A stretch of DNA of 64,000 nucleotides from CAVPWP01 sp963709395 (GCA_963709395.1 CAVPWP010000012.1:252622-316621); one strand, 5' to 3'; shown: positions 44,534-53,802, numbered from the stretch's first letter. Numbers and translations are program-made. Notes: a model not told the origin generated them from the sequence alone.

Positions 44534-45808
44534 ATGAGACATGTGCTCTTGACCGCGGCAGCCGCCGCAACCATCGCCACCGGTGCGCTTGCGCAGGAGG
44601 TAACACTCGGGCGCTTCTTCGGTGCTTGCGAGGATGCCGGAACCGACACGAAGGCCAGCGTCGGCGAGGCCTGCATCATCCAGTCGATCATCAATGCCGC
44701 GGACGCGGAACTCGACGGGATCAGTATCAACACCCTGCCGACCGACTGGGGCAACTACTACGACCAGATCAAGGCGGCCTATGCCGGCGGCACCCCGCCC
44801 GACGTCCACGTCATGCACCGCCACCGGGTGCCGGAATTCGCGGGCCTTGGCGCCATCGCCGAGATCTCGGGCGATCTCGAAGCCGCGGGTATCGACCCGA
44901 ACGACTGGACCGAGAATGCCTTGGCCGCGGTCAGCTACAACGGCGGCATCTACGGCGTTCCGATGGATTTCCATGCCAACCTCTGGCACGTGAACATGGA
45001 CATCATGGAGGAGGCGGGGCTTGTCGAGGACGGGGTCCCCGTCCTGCCGTCGTCGCCCGAAGAACTGCTCGAACATGCGCAGAGGGTGAAGGACGCGACC
45101 GGGAAGGATTACCTCGCCGCGGACTTCGCGCAATTCCCCATCGGTGTCCGGCTCGTGCTGGCGCTCATGTGGCAGCAGGATGCCAACATCTTCACCGAAG
45201 ACGGGACGGCGACGATCAACACCGAGGCCGCGAAGAATGCCGTGACGGCGATCACGCAGCTTTTCGACGCGGGCCTTGCCAATCCGCAGCTCAACTACGC
45301 CGACAGCCAGCAGGCCTTCCTGAACGGTGAGGCCGCGATCCTCGTCAACGGCACCTGGGTGGTCGATTTCTACACCGCAGAGGCGGCAAAGCCCGAGGTC
45401 GGTCTGAACAGCTACTACGCCGCGGATTTCCCGACCCTCTTCGACACCGGGGCAACGTGGGCCGACAGCCACATGTGGGCGATCCCCTCGACGCTGGAGG
45501 GCGACCAGAGGGCAGCGGCGATGCAGGTTTTGGCCTTCATCAACGACCACAACATCGACTGGGCGCGGACGGGCCATATGGCGGTCCGCAATTCGGTCCT
45601 CGAAAGCGACGAATACGCGGGGCTGCCGCACCGGTCTGAATACGCCGGCACTGCCGCCATCGCCCGCGACACACCGCCGTCGGACCGCTACGGAGCCATT
45701 CAGGACGTCCTGAACCGCGAGCTTCAGGCGATCTGGCTGACCGGCAAGTCGGTCGACGATGCGCTGGCCGACGCAGAGATCGAGGTTCAGGACCTGCTCG
45801 ACCGCTGA
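44534..45808 (+). CDS. Sugar ABC transporter substrate-binding protein
   Basis: A 424-residue periplasmic binding protein of the MalE/UgpB cluster. A Sec signal peptide (MRHVLLTAAAAATIATGALA) is cleaved before QEV. Typical features are PTDWGNYYDQIKAAYAGGTPPDV, an ISGDLEAAGIDPNDWTENAL loop, NGGIYGVPMDFHANLWHVN and LNGEAAILVNGTWVVDFY. A Cys pair (ACEDAG and GEACII) near the mature N-terminus could form a disulfide. Third gene of the operon, with SD GGGAGG. Ligand unknown; the adjacent glycoside hydrolase suggests an oligosaccharide or glycoside. Confidence 0.95.
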   Translation: MRHVLLTAAAAATIATGALAQEVTLGRFFGACEDAGTDTKASVGEACIIQSIINAADAELDGISINTLPTDWGNYYDQIKAAYAGGTPPDVHVMHRHRVPEFAGLGAIAEISGDLEAAGIDPNDWTENALAAVSYNGGIYGVPMDFHANLWHVNMDIMEEAGLVEDGVPVLPSSPEELLEHAQRVKDATGKDYLAADFAQFPIGVRLVLALMWQQDANIFTEDGTATINTEAAKNAVTAITQLFDAGLANPQLNYADSQQAFLNGEAAILVNGTWVVDFYTAEAAKPEVGLNSYYAADFPTLFDTGATWADSHMWAIPSTLEGDQRAAAMQVLAFINDHNIDWARTGHMAVRNSVLESDEYAGLPHRSEYAGTAAIARDTPPSDRYGAIQDVLNRELQAIWLTGKSVDDALADAEIEVQDLLDR

Positions 45809-45884
45809 CGCGAGACCCTGCCATGGCTCCGCCCGATCTCGGGCGGAGCACCTTTCCGACACCCAACAGAATGCGGACACGCCA

Positions 45885-46985
45885 ATGGATCGTTGGACCA
45901 CAGAAGACGCGAACGCCTGGTGGGCGGCGCGCCCCTGGGTTTGCGGCTTCAACTTCCTGCCGTCGACCGCCGTCAACTTCCTCGAGATGTGGCAAGCCGA
46001 CAGCTTCGATCTGCCCACAATCGAGCGCGAGCTTCGCTGGGCCGGCGAGATCGGCTTCAATGCGATCCGCATCAATCTGCACACGCTGGTCTGGCAAAAT
46101 GACCGTGACGGGTTTTTCGACCGCCTCGACACGGTGATGGCCATCGCCGCGAAGGCCGGCCTCGACACAGTCCCCTGCCTTTTCGATGATTGCGGCTTCG
46201 GCCAGGCCGAGCCCGTCTATGGTGCACAAGCCGACCCGGTGCCCGGCGTCCACAACAGCCGCGCCGTGGCCAGCCCGGGCCGCGCCGTCGTGATGGACCC
46301 CGACGCCCGCGCCGGTCTTCTCGCCTATGTCGGCGATATCGTTCGGTCTTTCCGGGCCGACCCGCGCATCCTGTTCTGGGATATCTACAACGAACCGGGC
46401 AACCGCATGGTCTTCACTGCGGACGGCTTCGCGCGCTTCCCCGAGGATCTTGACACCCACGCCTTGAGCCTGATGGAGGGTGCTTTCGACCGCGCACGTG
46501 CCGAACTCCCCGAGCAGCCCCTGACGGTCGCGGCCTGGACGACGCCGCTCCCGGATGAGGACGTCCACCCCTATCAGACGGAGATCGACCGAAGCGCACT
46601 GCTGCATTCCGACATCGTGACCTTCCATGCCTACTGGAAGGCCGGCAAGGTTTCGCAATTCATCGATTACCTCTCCGTCCTCGACCGCCCGATGCTTTGC
46701 ACGGAATGGATGGCACGGGCCGTCGACAGCCGGATCGAGGATCAGCTCCGCATGTTTCACGATCGCGATGTCGGCTGCTTCCAGTGGGGCTTTGTCCGTG
46801 GACGCACGCAGACCCATCTTCCCTGGCCGGCCGACCTCGTGCGCGCACATGGCGGCCGTGCAGACCGCGACGTCTGGTTTCACGACCTCCTGGACGAGGA
46901 TGGAACCCCCTACGACCCGCAGGAGATCGAGACGATAAGGTCGCTCACCTCGTCGGCGGACACGAAGAAACGGAAAGGCGCGTGA
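45885..46985 (+). CDS. Intracellular clan GH-A glycoside hydrolase (GH5/cellulase-like)
   Basis: A 366-residue (beta/alpha)8-barrel glycosidase. The putative acid/base Glu is in FWDIYNEPGN after beta4 and the nucleophile Glu in LCTEWMAR after beta7, the clan GH-A pattern; FNAIRINLHTLVW and FHAYWKAGKV contribute other active-site residues. There is no signal peptide, so it should act in the cytosol on sugar delivered by the ABC importer. The start at 45885 leaves a 76-base gap after the binding-protein gene. The ATPase gene starts one base after its stop. Often annotated beta-xylanase/cellulase; exact linkage specificity unknown. Confidence 0.85.
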   Translation: MDRWTTEDANAWWAARPWVCGFNFLPSTAVNFLEMWQADSFDLPTIERELRWAGEIGFNAIRINLHTLVWQNDRDGFFDRLDTVMAIAAKAGLDTVPCLFDDCGFGQAEPVYGAQADPVPGVHNSRAVASPGRAVVMDPDARAGLLAYVGDIVRSFRADPRILFWDIYNEPGNRMVFTADGFARFPEDLDTHALSLMEGAFDRARAELPEQPLTVAAWTTPLPDEDVHPYQTEIDRSALLHSDIVTFHAYWKAGKVSQFIDYLSVLDRPMLCTEWMARAVDSRIEDQLRMFHDRDVGCFQWGFVRGRTQTHLPWPADLVRAHGGRADRDVWFHDLLDEDGTPYDPQEIETIRSLTSSADTKKRKGA

Positions 46986-46986
46986 C

Positions 46987-48045
46987 ATGACCGGAGTGAC
47001 CCTTGAGGGCGTGATCAAGCGCTATGGCGACGTTCAGGTGATCCACGGGGTGGATCTGGGGATCGAGGACGGCGAGTTCTGCGTCTTCGTCGGGCCCTCG
47101 GGCTGCGGCAAGTCCACGCTTCTGCGGATGGTCGCGGGGCTGGAGGAGACCACCGGCGGGCGCATCGCCATCGGCGCGCGCGACGTCACCCGCACCGACC
47201 CGGCGGAACGCGGCGTGGCCATGGTGTTCCAGACCTACGCGCTCTACCCGCACATGACGGTCGAGGAGAACATGGGCTTCGGCCTGCGGATGAACGGCCA
47301 TCCCAAGGCCGAGATCGCGAGGAAGGTGGCCGAGGCCAGCCGCATCCTGAAGCTCGACGACTATCTCAAGCGCAAGCCCAAGGCGCTGTCGGGCGGGCAG
47401 CGCCAGCGCGTCGCAATCGGCCGTGCCATCGTGCGCGGACCCGAGGTCTTCCTGTTCGACGAGCCGCTGTCGAACCTCGACGCCGAGCTGCGCGTCGAGA
47501 TGCGGGTCGAGATCGCGCGGCTCCACCAGGAGATCGGCGCGACGATGATCTACGTCACCCACGATCAGGTCGAGGCGATGACGCTGGCCGACAAGATCGT
47601 GGTGCTGCGCGCCGGCCGGATCGAGCAGGTGGGCGCGCCGCTCGATCTCTACCGCGATCCCGACAACCGCTTCGTCGCCGGCTTCATCGGCTCGCCCGCG
47701 ATGAACTTCCTGAAAGGCAGCGCCGGCGACGGTGCGGTCGAGGTGCCGGGGCTGAAGCGGTCGGTCCCGACCGGCGTCGCCCTGCCGGCGGCGGGACAGG
47801 CCGTGTCGGTCGGCCTGCGCCCCGAGCACCTGACGATCGACCCGGACGGTGACACCCACAGCGTCGAACTGACCGAGGCGCTTGGCGGCGTCTCCTACGC
47901 CTACCTGGTGTCGGACACCGGCGAGAAGCTCATCGTCGAGGAACGCGGCGACGTCCGCAGCCGCACCGGCGACCGCGTCGGCCTTTCCTTCGACCCCGCC
48001 CGCGCCTTCCTCTTCGACGCCGAAACCGAAGCGCGGCTGAGGTAG
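46987..48045 (+). CDS. ugpC: Sugar ABC transporter ATP-binding protein (UgpC/MsmK/MalK-like)
   Basis: A 352-residue ATPase powering the importer. Walker A GPSGCGKSTLLRM, the Q-loop in VFQTYALYPHMTVEENM, signature LSGGQRQRVAIGRAI, Walker B VFLFDEPLSNLDAELR and the switch His in YVTHDQVEAM are intact. The C-terminal regulatory OB domain includes SVGLRPEHLTIDPDGD. Last gene of the LacI-linked operon. The symbol reflects the family; such ATPases are often shared among several importers. Confidence 0.93.
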   Translation: MTGVTLEGVIKRYGDVQVIHGVDLGIEDGEFCVFVGPSGCGKSTLLRMVAGLEETTGGRIAIGARDVTRTDPAERGVAMVFQTYALYPHMTVEENMGFGLRMNGHPKAEIARKVAEASRILKLDDYLKRKPKALSGGQRQRVAIGRAIVRGPEVFLFDEPLSNLDAELRVEMRVEIARLHQEIGATMIYVTHDQVEAMTLADKIVVLRAGRIEQVGAPLDLYRDPDNRFVAGFIGSPAMNFLKGSAGDGAVEVPGLKRSVPTGVALPAAGQAVSVGLRPEHLTIDPDGDTHSVELTEALGGVSYAYLVSDTGEKLIVEERGDVRSRTGDRVGLSFDPARAFLFDAETEARLR

Positions 48046-48694
48046 AATATTACCCCGTCTGGGGCTCAAACGTCGCCCAAGTTATCGAGCAGCTGACGAG
48101 AGATAGCAGATCCGGTTCCCTTAAGCCGAAAGGCAACATTCCCGGTGTGCCTGCAGATGACTTCTGAACAATTTGGTCAAACGACAGTCTTGTCGGTCAC
48201 AACGGACCTTGCCTTGGTGGCTGCAAACGTCTGTCTTTCGCCTTTCACCTTCGAAAGAAAGACAGCTGCCAGTGGCTGAACTGCGCTCCTCGCCGACATT
48301 TGACCAAAATACTCAGATGACCGCTGTGTCGGGCAGTGCGGACCTCGGCGCTGGTCGCGGCGAAGGTCCGGTTTCCGCCCTCTTTACCGAATGCTGCGCA
48401 TGCGAGGGCTGAGGTGATGCTATTGGGTGAATGACCGGAAGGTGCGCAATACAGACCCCCGGCCAGAACACCCGTCGGTCCGCAAACCGCAGGAAGTTGC
48501 CTTGGTCGCGGCGGTCTGACATGCGTCCGCTTGGACAGTCCTTGAGCGGCAGCTTCGCCCGACACAGCGGTCATCTGAGAAAAACGCTCAGATGTCTCGA
48601 AGGAGCTCGAGCGACCACGGAACCGGCGATCCATAGATCAAACTTTCGGCGAAAAGTCTGGTCAGTAGACACAGGTTCTCAGTACTGTCGGTCG
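48046..48694. other. Non-coding stretch of about 650 bases carrying an inverted-repeat element
   Basis: No open frame here looks like a real protein; the long plus-strand frame leading into the AraC gene has no SD before its upstream starts. The main structure is the inverted repeat at 48312-48579. The surrounding sequence (CCGGAAGGTGCGCAATAC, CGGTCCGCAAACCGCAGGA) resembles the decayed intergenic material also present near 13090, 50450 and 54190. Confidence 0.5.
48312..48579. repeat. Perfect 23-bp inverted repeat enclosing about 222 bp
   Basis: The 23 bases at 48312-48334, starting CTCAGATGACCGCTGTG, recur as an exact reverse complement at 48557-48579. The 222 bases between contain no gene. 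The same sequence core (GATGACCGCTTCGTCGGGCG) occurs singly at 56144 and in diverged form at 41106. The arrangement resembles a small non-autonomous element or a repeat pair generated by two inverted insertions. Confidence 0.8.
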
Positions 48695-49717
48695 ATGAGT
48701 GCATTCCCAATAACTTGGCTGGTCAGCGTACTGATGACCATCGCGGCCTACGTGCTTGCCTGGAATACGCGCATTCCTGGCCGCTCCAGAGTTTTCCTCT
48801 GTGCCTTTCTTCTCAGTCTGGCATCCGTTTCTGTTCTGCTCGGGATGCGGGTCTCATTGGACTGGCCGTGGCCCGGCCGCGTGCAGCCCTTTGTCGCTAT
48901 TTTGGCGGCTCCTTCGGCCTATCTCGGTTTTGCCGCCCTGACGCAGGACAACAACGAGCGCTGGACCAGTATGCTACTCCGCAATGGGGGGCTTGTCGCT
49001 GTCGCGATGCTGGGGCTGGCCGCACCGGTGCAGGTTTCTGCAGATGTGTTCATCCTGGCCATCAACTGCATCTACATTGTCCGCCTGGGGACCTTGTTGA
49101 GCTATGGCCCTGATGATTTCCTTTCCGTCCCGCCGCATGCCACGGGGCTGTGGCGTGCGGCGATATACGCAACGATTGCCTTGATCGGTCTGATGGTCGC
49201 GGCTGATGGGGTGGTCTTCGCAATCAGTCTTGTGGCGAGCGAACCACATCTCGTGACTCTTCTTACCGGGGTCTCGGGTCTGTTCGCCGGATTCATCTTT
49301 GTGGTCGCATTGATCGGCGTACCGCTTGTCTTGCGTGCGTCGCAGCGAGACACCCCCGACCGAGTGACGCCGTCTGAGGCGGACTACGCATTGATGCAGA
49401 CCCTCAATGGGATCATGAAGGACAAAGAGCTGTTTCGAGATAGCAACCTGACCTTGGCACGGGTTGCGAAACGCCTTTCGGTCTCATCCCGCGATCTCTC
49501 CGGCGCGATCAACCGCGTCACCGCAGAGAATTTTTCGCGGTTCATCAATGGGTATCGTGTCGCTTATGCGAAAGCTGCGCTGCTGGAAACCGATCTACCA
49601 GTGACGGAAGTCATGTTCGAGGCGGGTTTCCTGTCAAAATCCAGTTTTAACTCGGAGTTTCGACGCGTGACGGGGCTGACGCCCTCGCAATTCAGGACCA
49701 AGGGCGCAGACGGATAG
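48695..49717 (+). CDS. Membrane-anchored AraC-family regulator (seven predicted helices)
   Basis: A 340-residue protein. About seven hydrophobic segments fill residues 1-225 (for example ITWLVSVLMTIAAYVLAW, FILAINCIYIVRLGTLL, LLTGVSGLFAGFIFVVALIG). A cytosolic AraC/XylS DNA-binding domain follows: LTLARVAKRLSVSSRDLSGAIN as the first HTH, LPVTEVMFEAGFLSKSSFNSEFRRVTGLTPSQFR as the second. It would sense a membrane or extracytoplasmic cue. The start at 48695 (MSAFPITW) begins the first helix; upstream frame sequence is repeat-like. Terminated by the hairpin at 49702-49739. Its target may be the convergent secreted protein. Confidence 0.88.
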   Translation: MSAFPITWLVSVLMTIAAYVLAWNTRIPGRSRVFLCAFLLSLASVSVLLGMRVSLDWPWPGRVQPFVAILAAPSAYLGFAALTQDNNERWTSMLLRNGGLVAVAMLGLAAPVQVSADVFILAINCIYIVRLGTLLSYGPDDFLSVPPHATGLWRAAIYATIALIGLMVAADGVVFAISLVASEPHLVTLLTGVSGLFAGFIFVVALIGVPLVLRASQRDTPDRVTPSEADYALMQTLNGIMKDKELFRDSNLTLARVAKRLSVSSRDLSGAINRVTAENFSRFINGYRVAYAKAALLETDLPVTEVMFEAGFLSKSSFNSEFRRVTGLTPSQFRTKGADG

Positions 49718-49739
49718 TATTCGTCTGCGCCCCATTTTT
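49702..49739 (+). terminator. Intrinsic terminator at the AraC gene end
   Basis: GGGCGCAGACG and CGTCTGCGCCC (11 base pairs) enclose the stop codon in the loop and are followed by CATTTTTC with five T residues. Strong Rho-independent terminator, lying between two convergent genes. Confidence 0.85.
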
Positions 49740-49745
49740 CCCCAG

Positions 49746-50309
49746 CTAAACATCCTGGCAGGAAACGGGCGTTGCCCTTACCCCAAAGATATCTCCAAGG
49801 ATGTTGCGACCGGGATTGATGACAAAACCAAAGCTCTCGTCCAGTCCCGATCGGAGAACAATGTCCGCATCCGCATCCATCTGATCACTGACGATGTACA
49901 TGTCGCTGACGACATCCCGGCCATTCGCCAATGCTCTGGCGACCTGCCTGCTTCTGATAACAAAGTGAATCGGGTCAGCCATGTGTCCGGCAATGGCGTC
50001 CCCCCCGAGATCCCCTGCGACAAACCGGATGGGGATGGTCAGGCACAATCCCGGTTCATCGGTGCGCAGGATAGCTTTCCCACTTCCAGCGATGCCGCGC
50101 AGTGCAAGAAGGGTGACTTCGCGGGGCCGATCGAGCACCAGAAATCCGAAGGCTCCTGCCGGAATACTCTGCCCGGCGCTGGTTTGCACTTCGTCGCGGG
50201 TGGCGACGGCATCTGTATCGCGTGGGGGGTCGGCCTGCGCTGCGCCGACGGCGAGTACGCTGAAAAGAACAACTGCCAGGCGCAGCTGAAGAGAGAATGG
50301 CTTCGACAT
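49746..50309 (-). CDS. Secreted protein of unknown function
   Basis: A 187-residue protein with a signal peptide (KPFSLQLRLAVVLFSVLAVGAAQA, cleaved near ADP). The mature part is beta-rich with ATRDEVQTSAGQSIPAGAFGFLVL, CLTIPIRFVAGDLGGDAIAGHMADPIHFVI and SGLDESFGFVINPG. Two cysteines (GLCLTI and VSCQDV) could pair. AGGA seven bases before ATG 50309 supports the start; an upstream in-frame ATG at 50345 is less likely. No family recognised. Convergent with the AraC gene. Confidence 0.72.
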   Translation of the reverse strand: MSKPFSLQLRLAVVLFSVLAVGAAQADPPRDTDAVATRDEVQTSAGQSIPAGAFGFLVLDRPREVTLLALRGIAGSGKAILRTDEPGLCLTIPIRFVAGDLGGDAIAGHMADPIHFVIRSRQVARALANGRDVVSDMYIVSDQMDADADIVLRSGLDESFGFVINPGRNILGDIFGVRATPVSCQDV

Positions 50310-50629
50310 CGTCGTGTCCTTTGATGAGTTTCGTATGAGCCGCAATAGCGACCATGACGCTCATCAACGCCGGTATTGCCCGGGGACGCGCCCGAAAACA
50401 TGATCCAGAACGTTCCAGATCGCGATTCAATACCATGAAGCTGAAATGCGAATGACCGCTTCGGCGGCACGTCGGACGCCGCGCGCAAGGCGTTGCGGGC
50501 GACCCTCGGGAGGGCAATGTCGAAGAACTACGCGGGGAACGGTACCCTCGCGCTCACGCTGGCCGACACTATCGCCCGGAAGACCGTCGCGTCGCGGTCG
50601 GGACCCGAAAAGAGGCCGAACCTCCCGCC
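50310..50629. other. Non-coding stretch with repeat-like sequence
   Basis: About 320 bases without a supportable gene. GAATGACCGCTTCGGCGGCA at 50450 is a degenerate match to the interspersed repeat core. The rest is GC-rich and appears to be decayed DNA downstream of the remnant at 50630-51208. Confidence 0.45.
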
Positions 50630-51208
50630 CTACGCGTGATACTTGCCGATCGGCGGCGGCAGGAGGCCGCTCGCAGCAACCTCCACGGTGTCGTGGAGGC
50701 GGTCGAGCCGACGGAGATTGTTCGCGAAGGTGCTGGCGAGATCGGCCCGCCCGTACGGAGGGTGGAGCACGGTGCTCCGCAGGTTTCGATCCGTATTCCT
50801 CGCCCAGGACGCGTCGAGCTGGGACGGCTCGAGTCCCCCGGCATAGGGAAGCAGCCTTGGGACGGGATTCTCGGCCATGGGCACGCCCGCACCTACGATC
50901 TTCCGCTGCAGCGCGCTCCAGCTGTCGGACCAGGGAAGGTTCCGGAACTCGCGCATCCGGGTGAGCACGAGGATGTAGTGCTTCCCGCGATCGCCGAACG
51001 GGCTCCAGTCGAAGGCGTCGAAGCGCTGCCGGAGCAACCTGTCGAGCTTCGGACACGTCGGCCAGCAGTTTGAGCGCCGAGCTGTACCCCGTATCCGTAG
51101 GGGATCCGCCCGGTGGAACAGCTCAGCGGGCGGCTTCAGCCAATTCTGCAGTGAGACCGCTCCAGAAATACCAAAAGGTCCAAGAAGACGTTCGGCCAGC
51201 TTGCGCAT
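50630..51208 (-). pseudogene. Degenerate ORF, possibly from an integrase-like gene
   Basis: The minus-strand frame to the stop at 50630 contains protein-like sequence: LRQRFDAFDWSPFGDRGKHY, EFRNLPWSDSWSALQRKIVG, then HPPYGRADLASTFANNLRRL and EVAASGLLPPPIG. Its upstream part (about 51020-51110) reads better in another frame (TGYSSALKLLADVS), so the gene appears frameshifted. No start with an SD is evident. The GRADLAxTFAxN and SGLLPPxIG pattern recalls phage-integrase-like hypothetical proteins of alphaproteobacteria, but I cannot confirm it. No catalytic Arg-His-Arg-Tyr set remains. Confidence 0.4.
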
Positions 51209-51495
51209 GAACTGGGCTTCGCCTTGCCGTCGTTCGCTTCTCGAATGGGTAGCAAAATGCTGAAATGGCCCGTCAGGTATAGCTGCGGGTGCGGCGTCAG
51301 ATAAATCGGCAATCGGCAGTTCTGGGCCGCGCGCGTTGAACCGCCCCGAAGAACCGGGTCACCACCGAGGGGTCTCTCAGAGATGTTTCGGTCTGGGCCG
51401 CCTGATTGGCCGCGATTGGTGTTCCGGGAACCGGACCGCGGACGCTTGTCGAATTGCAATGCCGTTATATTCTTCGGATCAACGGGGGAGAGAAG

Positions 51496-52320
51496 TTGGG
51501 ACAGCAGCACGCGACCATTGACGCCCAGGTCTTTGTGCGGACGGCATCTCTGTTTGCCGCCAAGCGTGGCGCGCTTGAGCCGCAAGCCGTCGAGAATCTC
51601 GCGGGTGATATCGTCCGTCGGCTTGCCTCTGCCGCAGCGAAAGCTCCGCGTTTTGAAGAAGAGCCTGTCATCAGCGCGGAGAGCGTGGCCGACTTCTGTG
51701 ACGCCCTGGTTCAGCCCGAGCCCTCAGCCGCCCTTCAATTCATAGAAGCGCGCCGGGCGGAGGGTCTGACGCGCCACGGTGTTTATCTCGGCTACATCGG
51801 CGCGTCGGCGCGACGCCTTGGCGAAGGGTGGGACGAGAACCGTCTGTCCTTCGCAGAAGTCACGATCGGTACCGGCCACCTCTACGCGCTGATGCGCGCC
51901 CTGAGAGCCGAGGCAGACTCCGCCCGCCTCCCGTTTGACATGCGCCGGTGTGCGCTCTTCGCCACTGTTCCCGGCGAGGATCACGGGATCGGCATCACCA
52001 TCGCCGCGGATCTGTTCCGGGATGCGGGCTGGGAGATCGACTTGCAGACCGGGATGGATCACGAAGGCCTCATTGCCCATGTCGAGGACACAGAACCGCA
52101 GATAATCGGGCTGTCGCTCAGTACCGAAGGCCGACTTAACGAGTTGATGCGGCTCGTGGTGGCGATGCGCATCGTCGTGCCACATGCGATCATCGGGGTC
52201 GCCCCGGCTGCGACGCTCGACGCGGACAAGGTCGCCAGCCTTGTCGACATCGATCTCCTCTTCGAGGATGCCCGAGCTGCCTGCTCGGACCTGGAGCGAC
52301 TGGTCCGGCTGCGCGGCTGA
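51496..52320 (+). CDS. B12-binding domain regulator (PpaA/AerR-like)
   Basis: A 274-residue soluble protein. Residues about 65-150 form a helical cap domain (GVYLGYIGASARRLGEGWDENRLSFAEVTIGTGHLYALM). Residues 160-270 form a Rossmann-like cobalamin domain with GEDHGIGITIAADLFRDAGWEIDLQTG, an E-x-H-x-x-G variant of the DxHxxG motif whose His would be the lower cobalt ligand, then PQIIGLSLSTEG and PHAIIGVAPAATLDADKVASL. This matches PpaA/AerR-type light or redox regulators. A TTG start at 51496 is chosen for GGGGGAG just upstream; no ATG is suitably placed. No photosynthesis genes are nearby. Confidence 0.78.
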   Translation: MGQQHATIDAQVFVRTASLFAAKRGALEPQAVENLAGDIVRRLASAAAKAPRFEEEPVISAESVADFCDALVQPEPSAALQFIEARRAEGLTRHGVYLGYIGASARRLGEGWDENRLSFAEVTIGTGHLYALMRALRAEADSARLPFDMRRCALFATVPGEDHGIGITIAADLFRDAGWEIDLQTGMDHEGLIAHVEDTEPQIIGLSLSTEGRLNELMRLVVAMRIVVPHAIIGVAPAATLDADKVASLVDIDLLFEDARAACSDLERLVRLRG

Positions 52321-52599
52321 GCGCAGGTTCACTACGCGCTCAAAAAGGCTCAGTACCGGGTTGTCGCCCATGCCCTTTTTCGCAGGGCACGGTCAAGAAG
52401 ATCACTGCCGCAGTTCGGGCTTCGCTGCGGATGCATTCGGCCCATTCGTCCGCATCACGGGCCTTGCATGTCATGGGCAAAAGTCTGTTGGCCGCAGCAA
52501 GCCGCCGAAGTGTTGGGCGGCCTCGAAGTGCCTTTACCAATTCCTCGGTCGTCTGGGTGCCCGTTTTCGCTTAGCCTCAGAAGCGGGGAGGAAACCAGC

Positions 52600-53677
52600 A
52601 TGGCGCGTGACGACGAGGTGAGGTTCTTCGAAAGCCACGACGGCACGCGGTTGGCCTACGCCGTTGCAGGGAACGGTCCGCCCGTGATCTTGCTCCCGAG
52701 TTGGCTGACGCATCTGGAGTTCCAGAGAAGAAGCGTGGCGTGGCAGCCCTTCCTTGCGGCGCTCGGCAGTCGCTACCGCTTGATCCGCTACGATCCGCGC
52801 GGTTGCGGGCTTTCGGATCGCAACGTGGCTGGACCTGCGGTTCGACACGTGGGTGCGCGATCTGGACGCCCTGGTCAGCCATCTGCGGCTTCGCAGCTTT
52901 GCCCTGGTCGGGGTCTGCCAGGGCGGGGCCGTCGCACTGGAGTATGCCGCGCGGGCCCCCGGTCGCGTCAGCCATCTTGTGCTGTACGGGACCTATGCCC
53001 GAGGGCGCGACAAGCGTTCAGACATCCCTCTCGAGCCGGAGAAGGCCCGTTTGATGCTGGACATGATCCGCATTGGCTGGGGCAGCGAAGATCACGCTTT
53101 CGCAACCGCATTTGCACAGCAGTTCCAGCCCGAGGGCGCCGAGGATCACCTCAGAAGCTGGTGCGAACTTCAGCGTCGCGCTGCCACACCAGAGGCCGCC
53201 GTCGCCTTGACGCGCATCATGTTCAACATTGACATCCGCACGGCTCTTGGGGTGATCGGCTGCCCGACGCTCGTGGCGCATGCAAATCGCGATGCCGTCG
53301 TTCCGCTGGAGGAAGGCCGGCTACTCGCGCAGTCCATCCCCGGCGCACGGTTCCTCGAACTTGACAGTCCCAACCACTTCATGCGCTCCGACGAGGCGGC
53401 GTGGTCGCAGTTCGTCGACGCGCTGCACGCATTCCTGCCCAAGCCTGTCGGGGAAGCCGGCGCCTGGGGCGAGCTGACAGTGCGGGAACGGGAGGTGCTC
53501 GACCTGGTCGCGAAAGGGCTCGACAACCGCCAGATCTCCGCGAGGTTCGGGATCAGCGAAAAGACCGTGCGCAACCACGTCTCGCATGTGCTCGCGTCAC
53601 TTGGCATGAGGAATCGGTCCCAGTTGATCGTCGCAGCGCGTGAAGCCGGTTTCGGGCGCGGGGCAGCCAGACCCTGA
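52600..53677 (+). pseudogene. Alpha/beta hydrolase-LuxR HTH fusion regulator, split by a +1 frameshift
   Basis: The ATG at 52600 (GGAGG upstream) starts a hydrolase domain: RFFESHDGTRLAYAVAGNGP, PSWLTHLEFQRRS, YDPRGCGLSDRN. At about 52829-52832 one extra base must be skipped to continue as ADLRFDTWVRDLDALV, VGVCQGGAVALEYAAR (nucleophile elbow with Cys in place of the usual Ser), AHANRDAVVPLEEGRLLA and LDSPNHF. A C-terminal LuxR/GerE HTH then follows: LTVREREVLDLVAKGLDNRQISARFGISEKTVRNHVSHVL. The corrected protein would be about 358 residues. Family proteins use a catalytically degraded hydrolase as a sensor. It is next to the B12-binding gene. Confidence 0.8.
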
Positions 53678-53802
53678 ATGTGACATCGGCCCCACGAGAC
53701 CCGCCCCTTCAGCAATCAGATCAGCGTTCTCCGGGACAAGTGCCACATGCGGTATTCCGACCGCCCTCCTACGCTTGATCGATGCCGTAGGAGGGCAATT
53801 CA

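Noticed and set aside
45540..47018. Long minus-strand frame opposite the glycoside hydrolase
   Set aside because: Shadow frame with low-complexity His/Gly/Arg composition and no family motifs.
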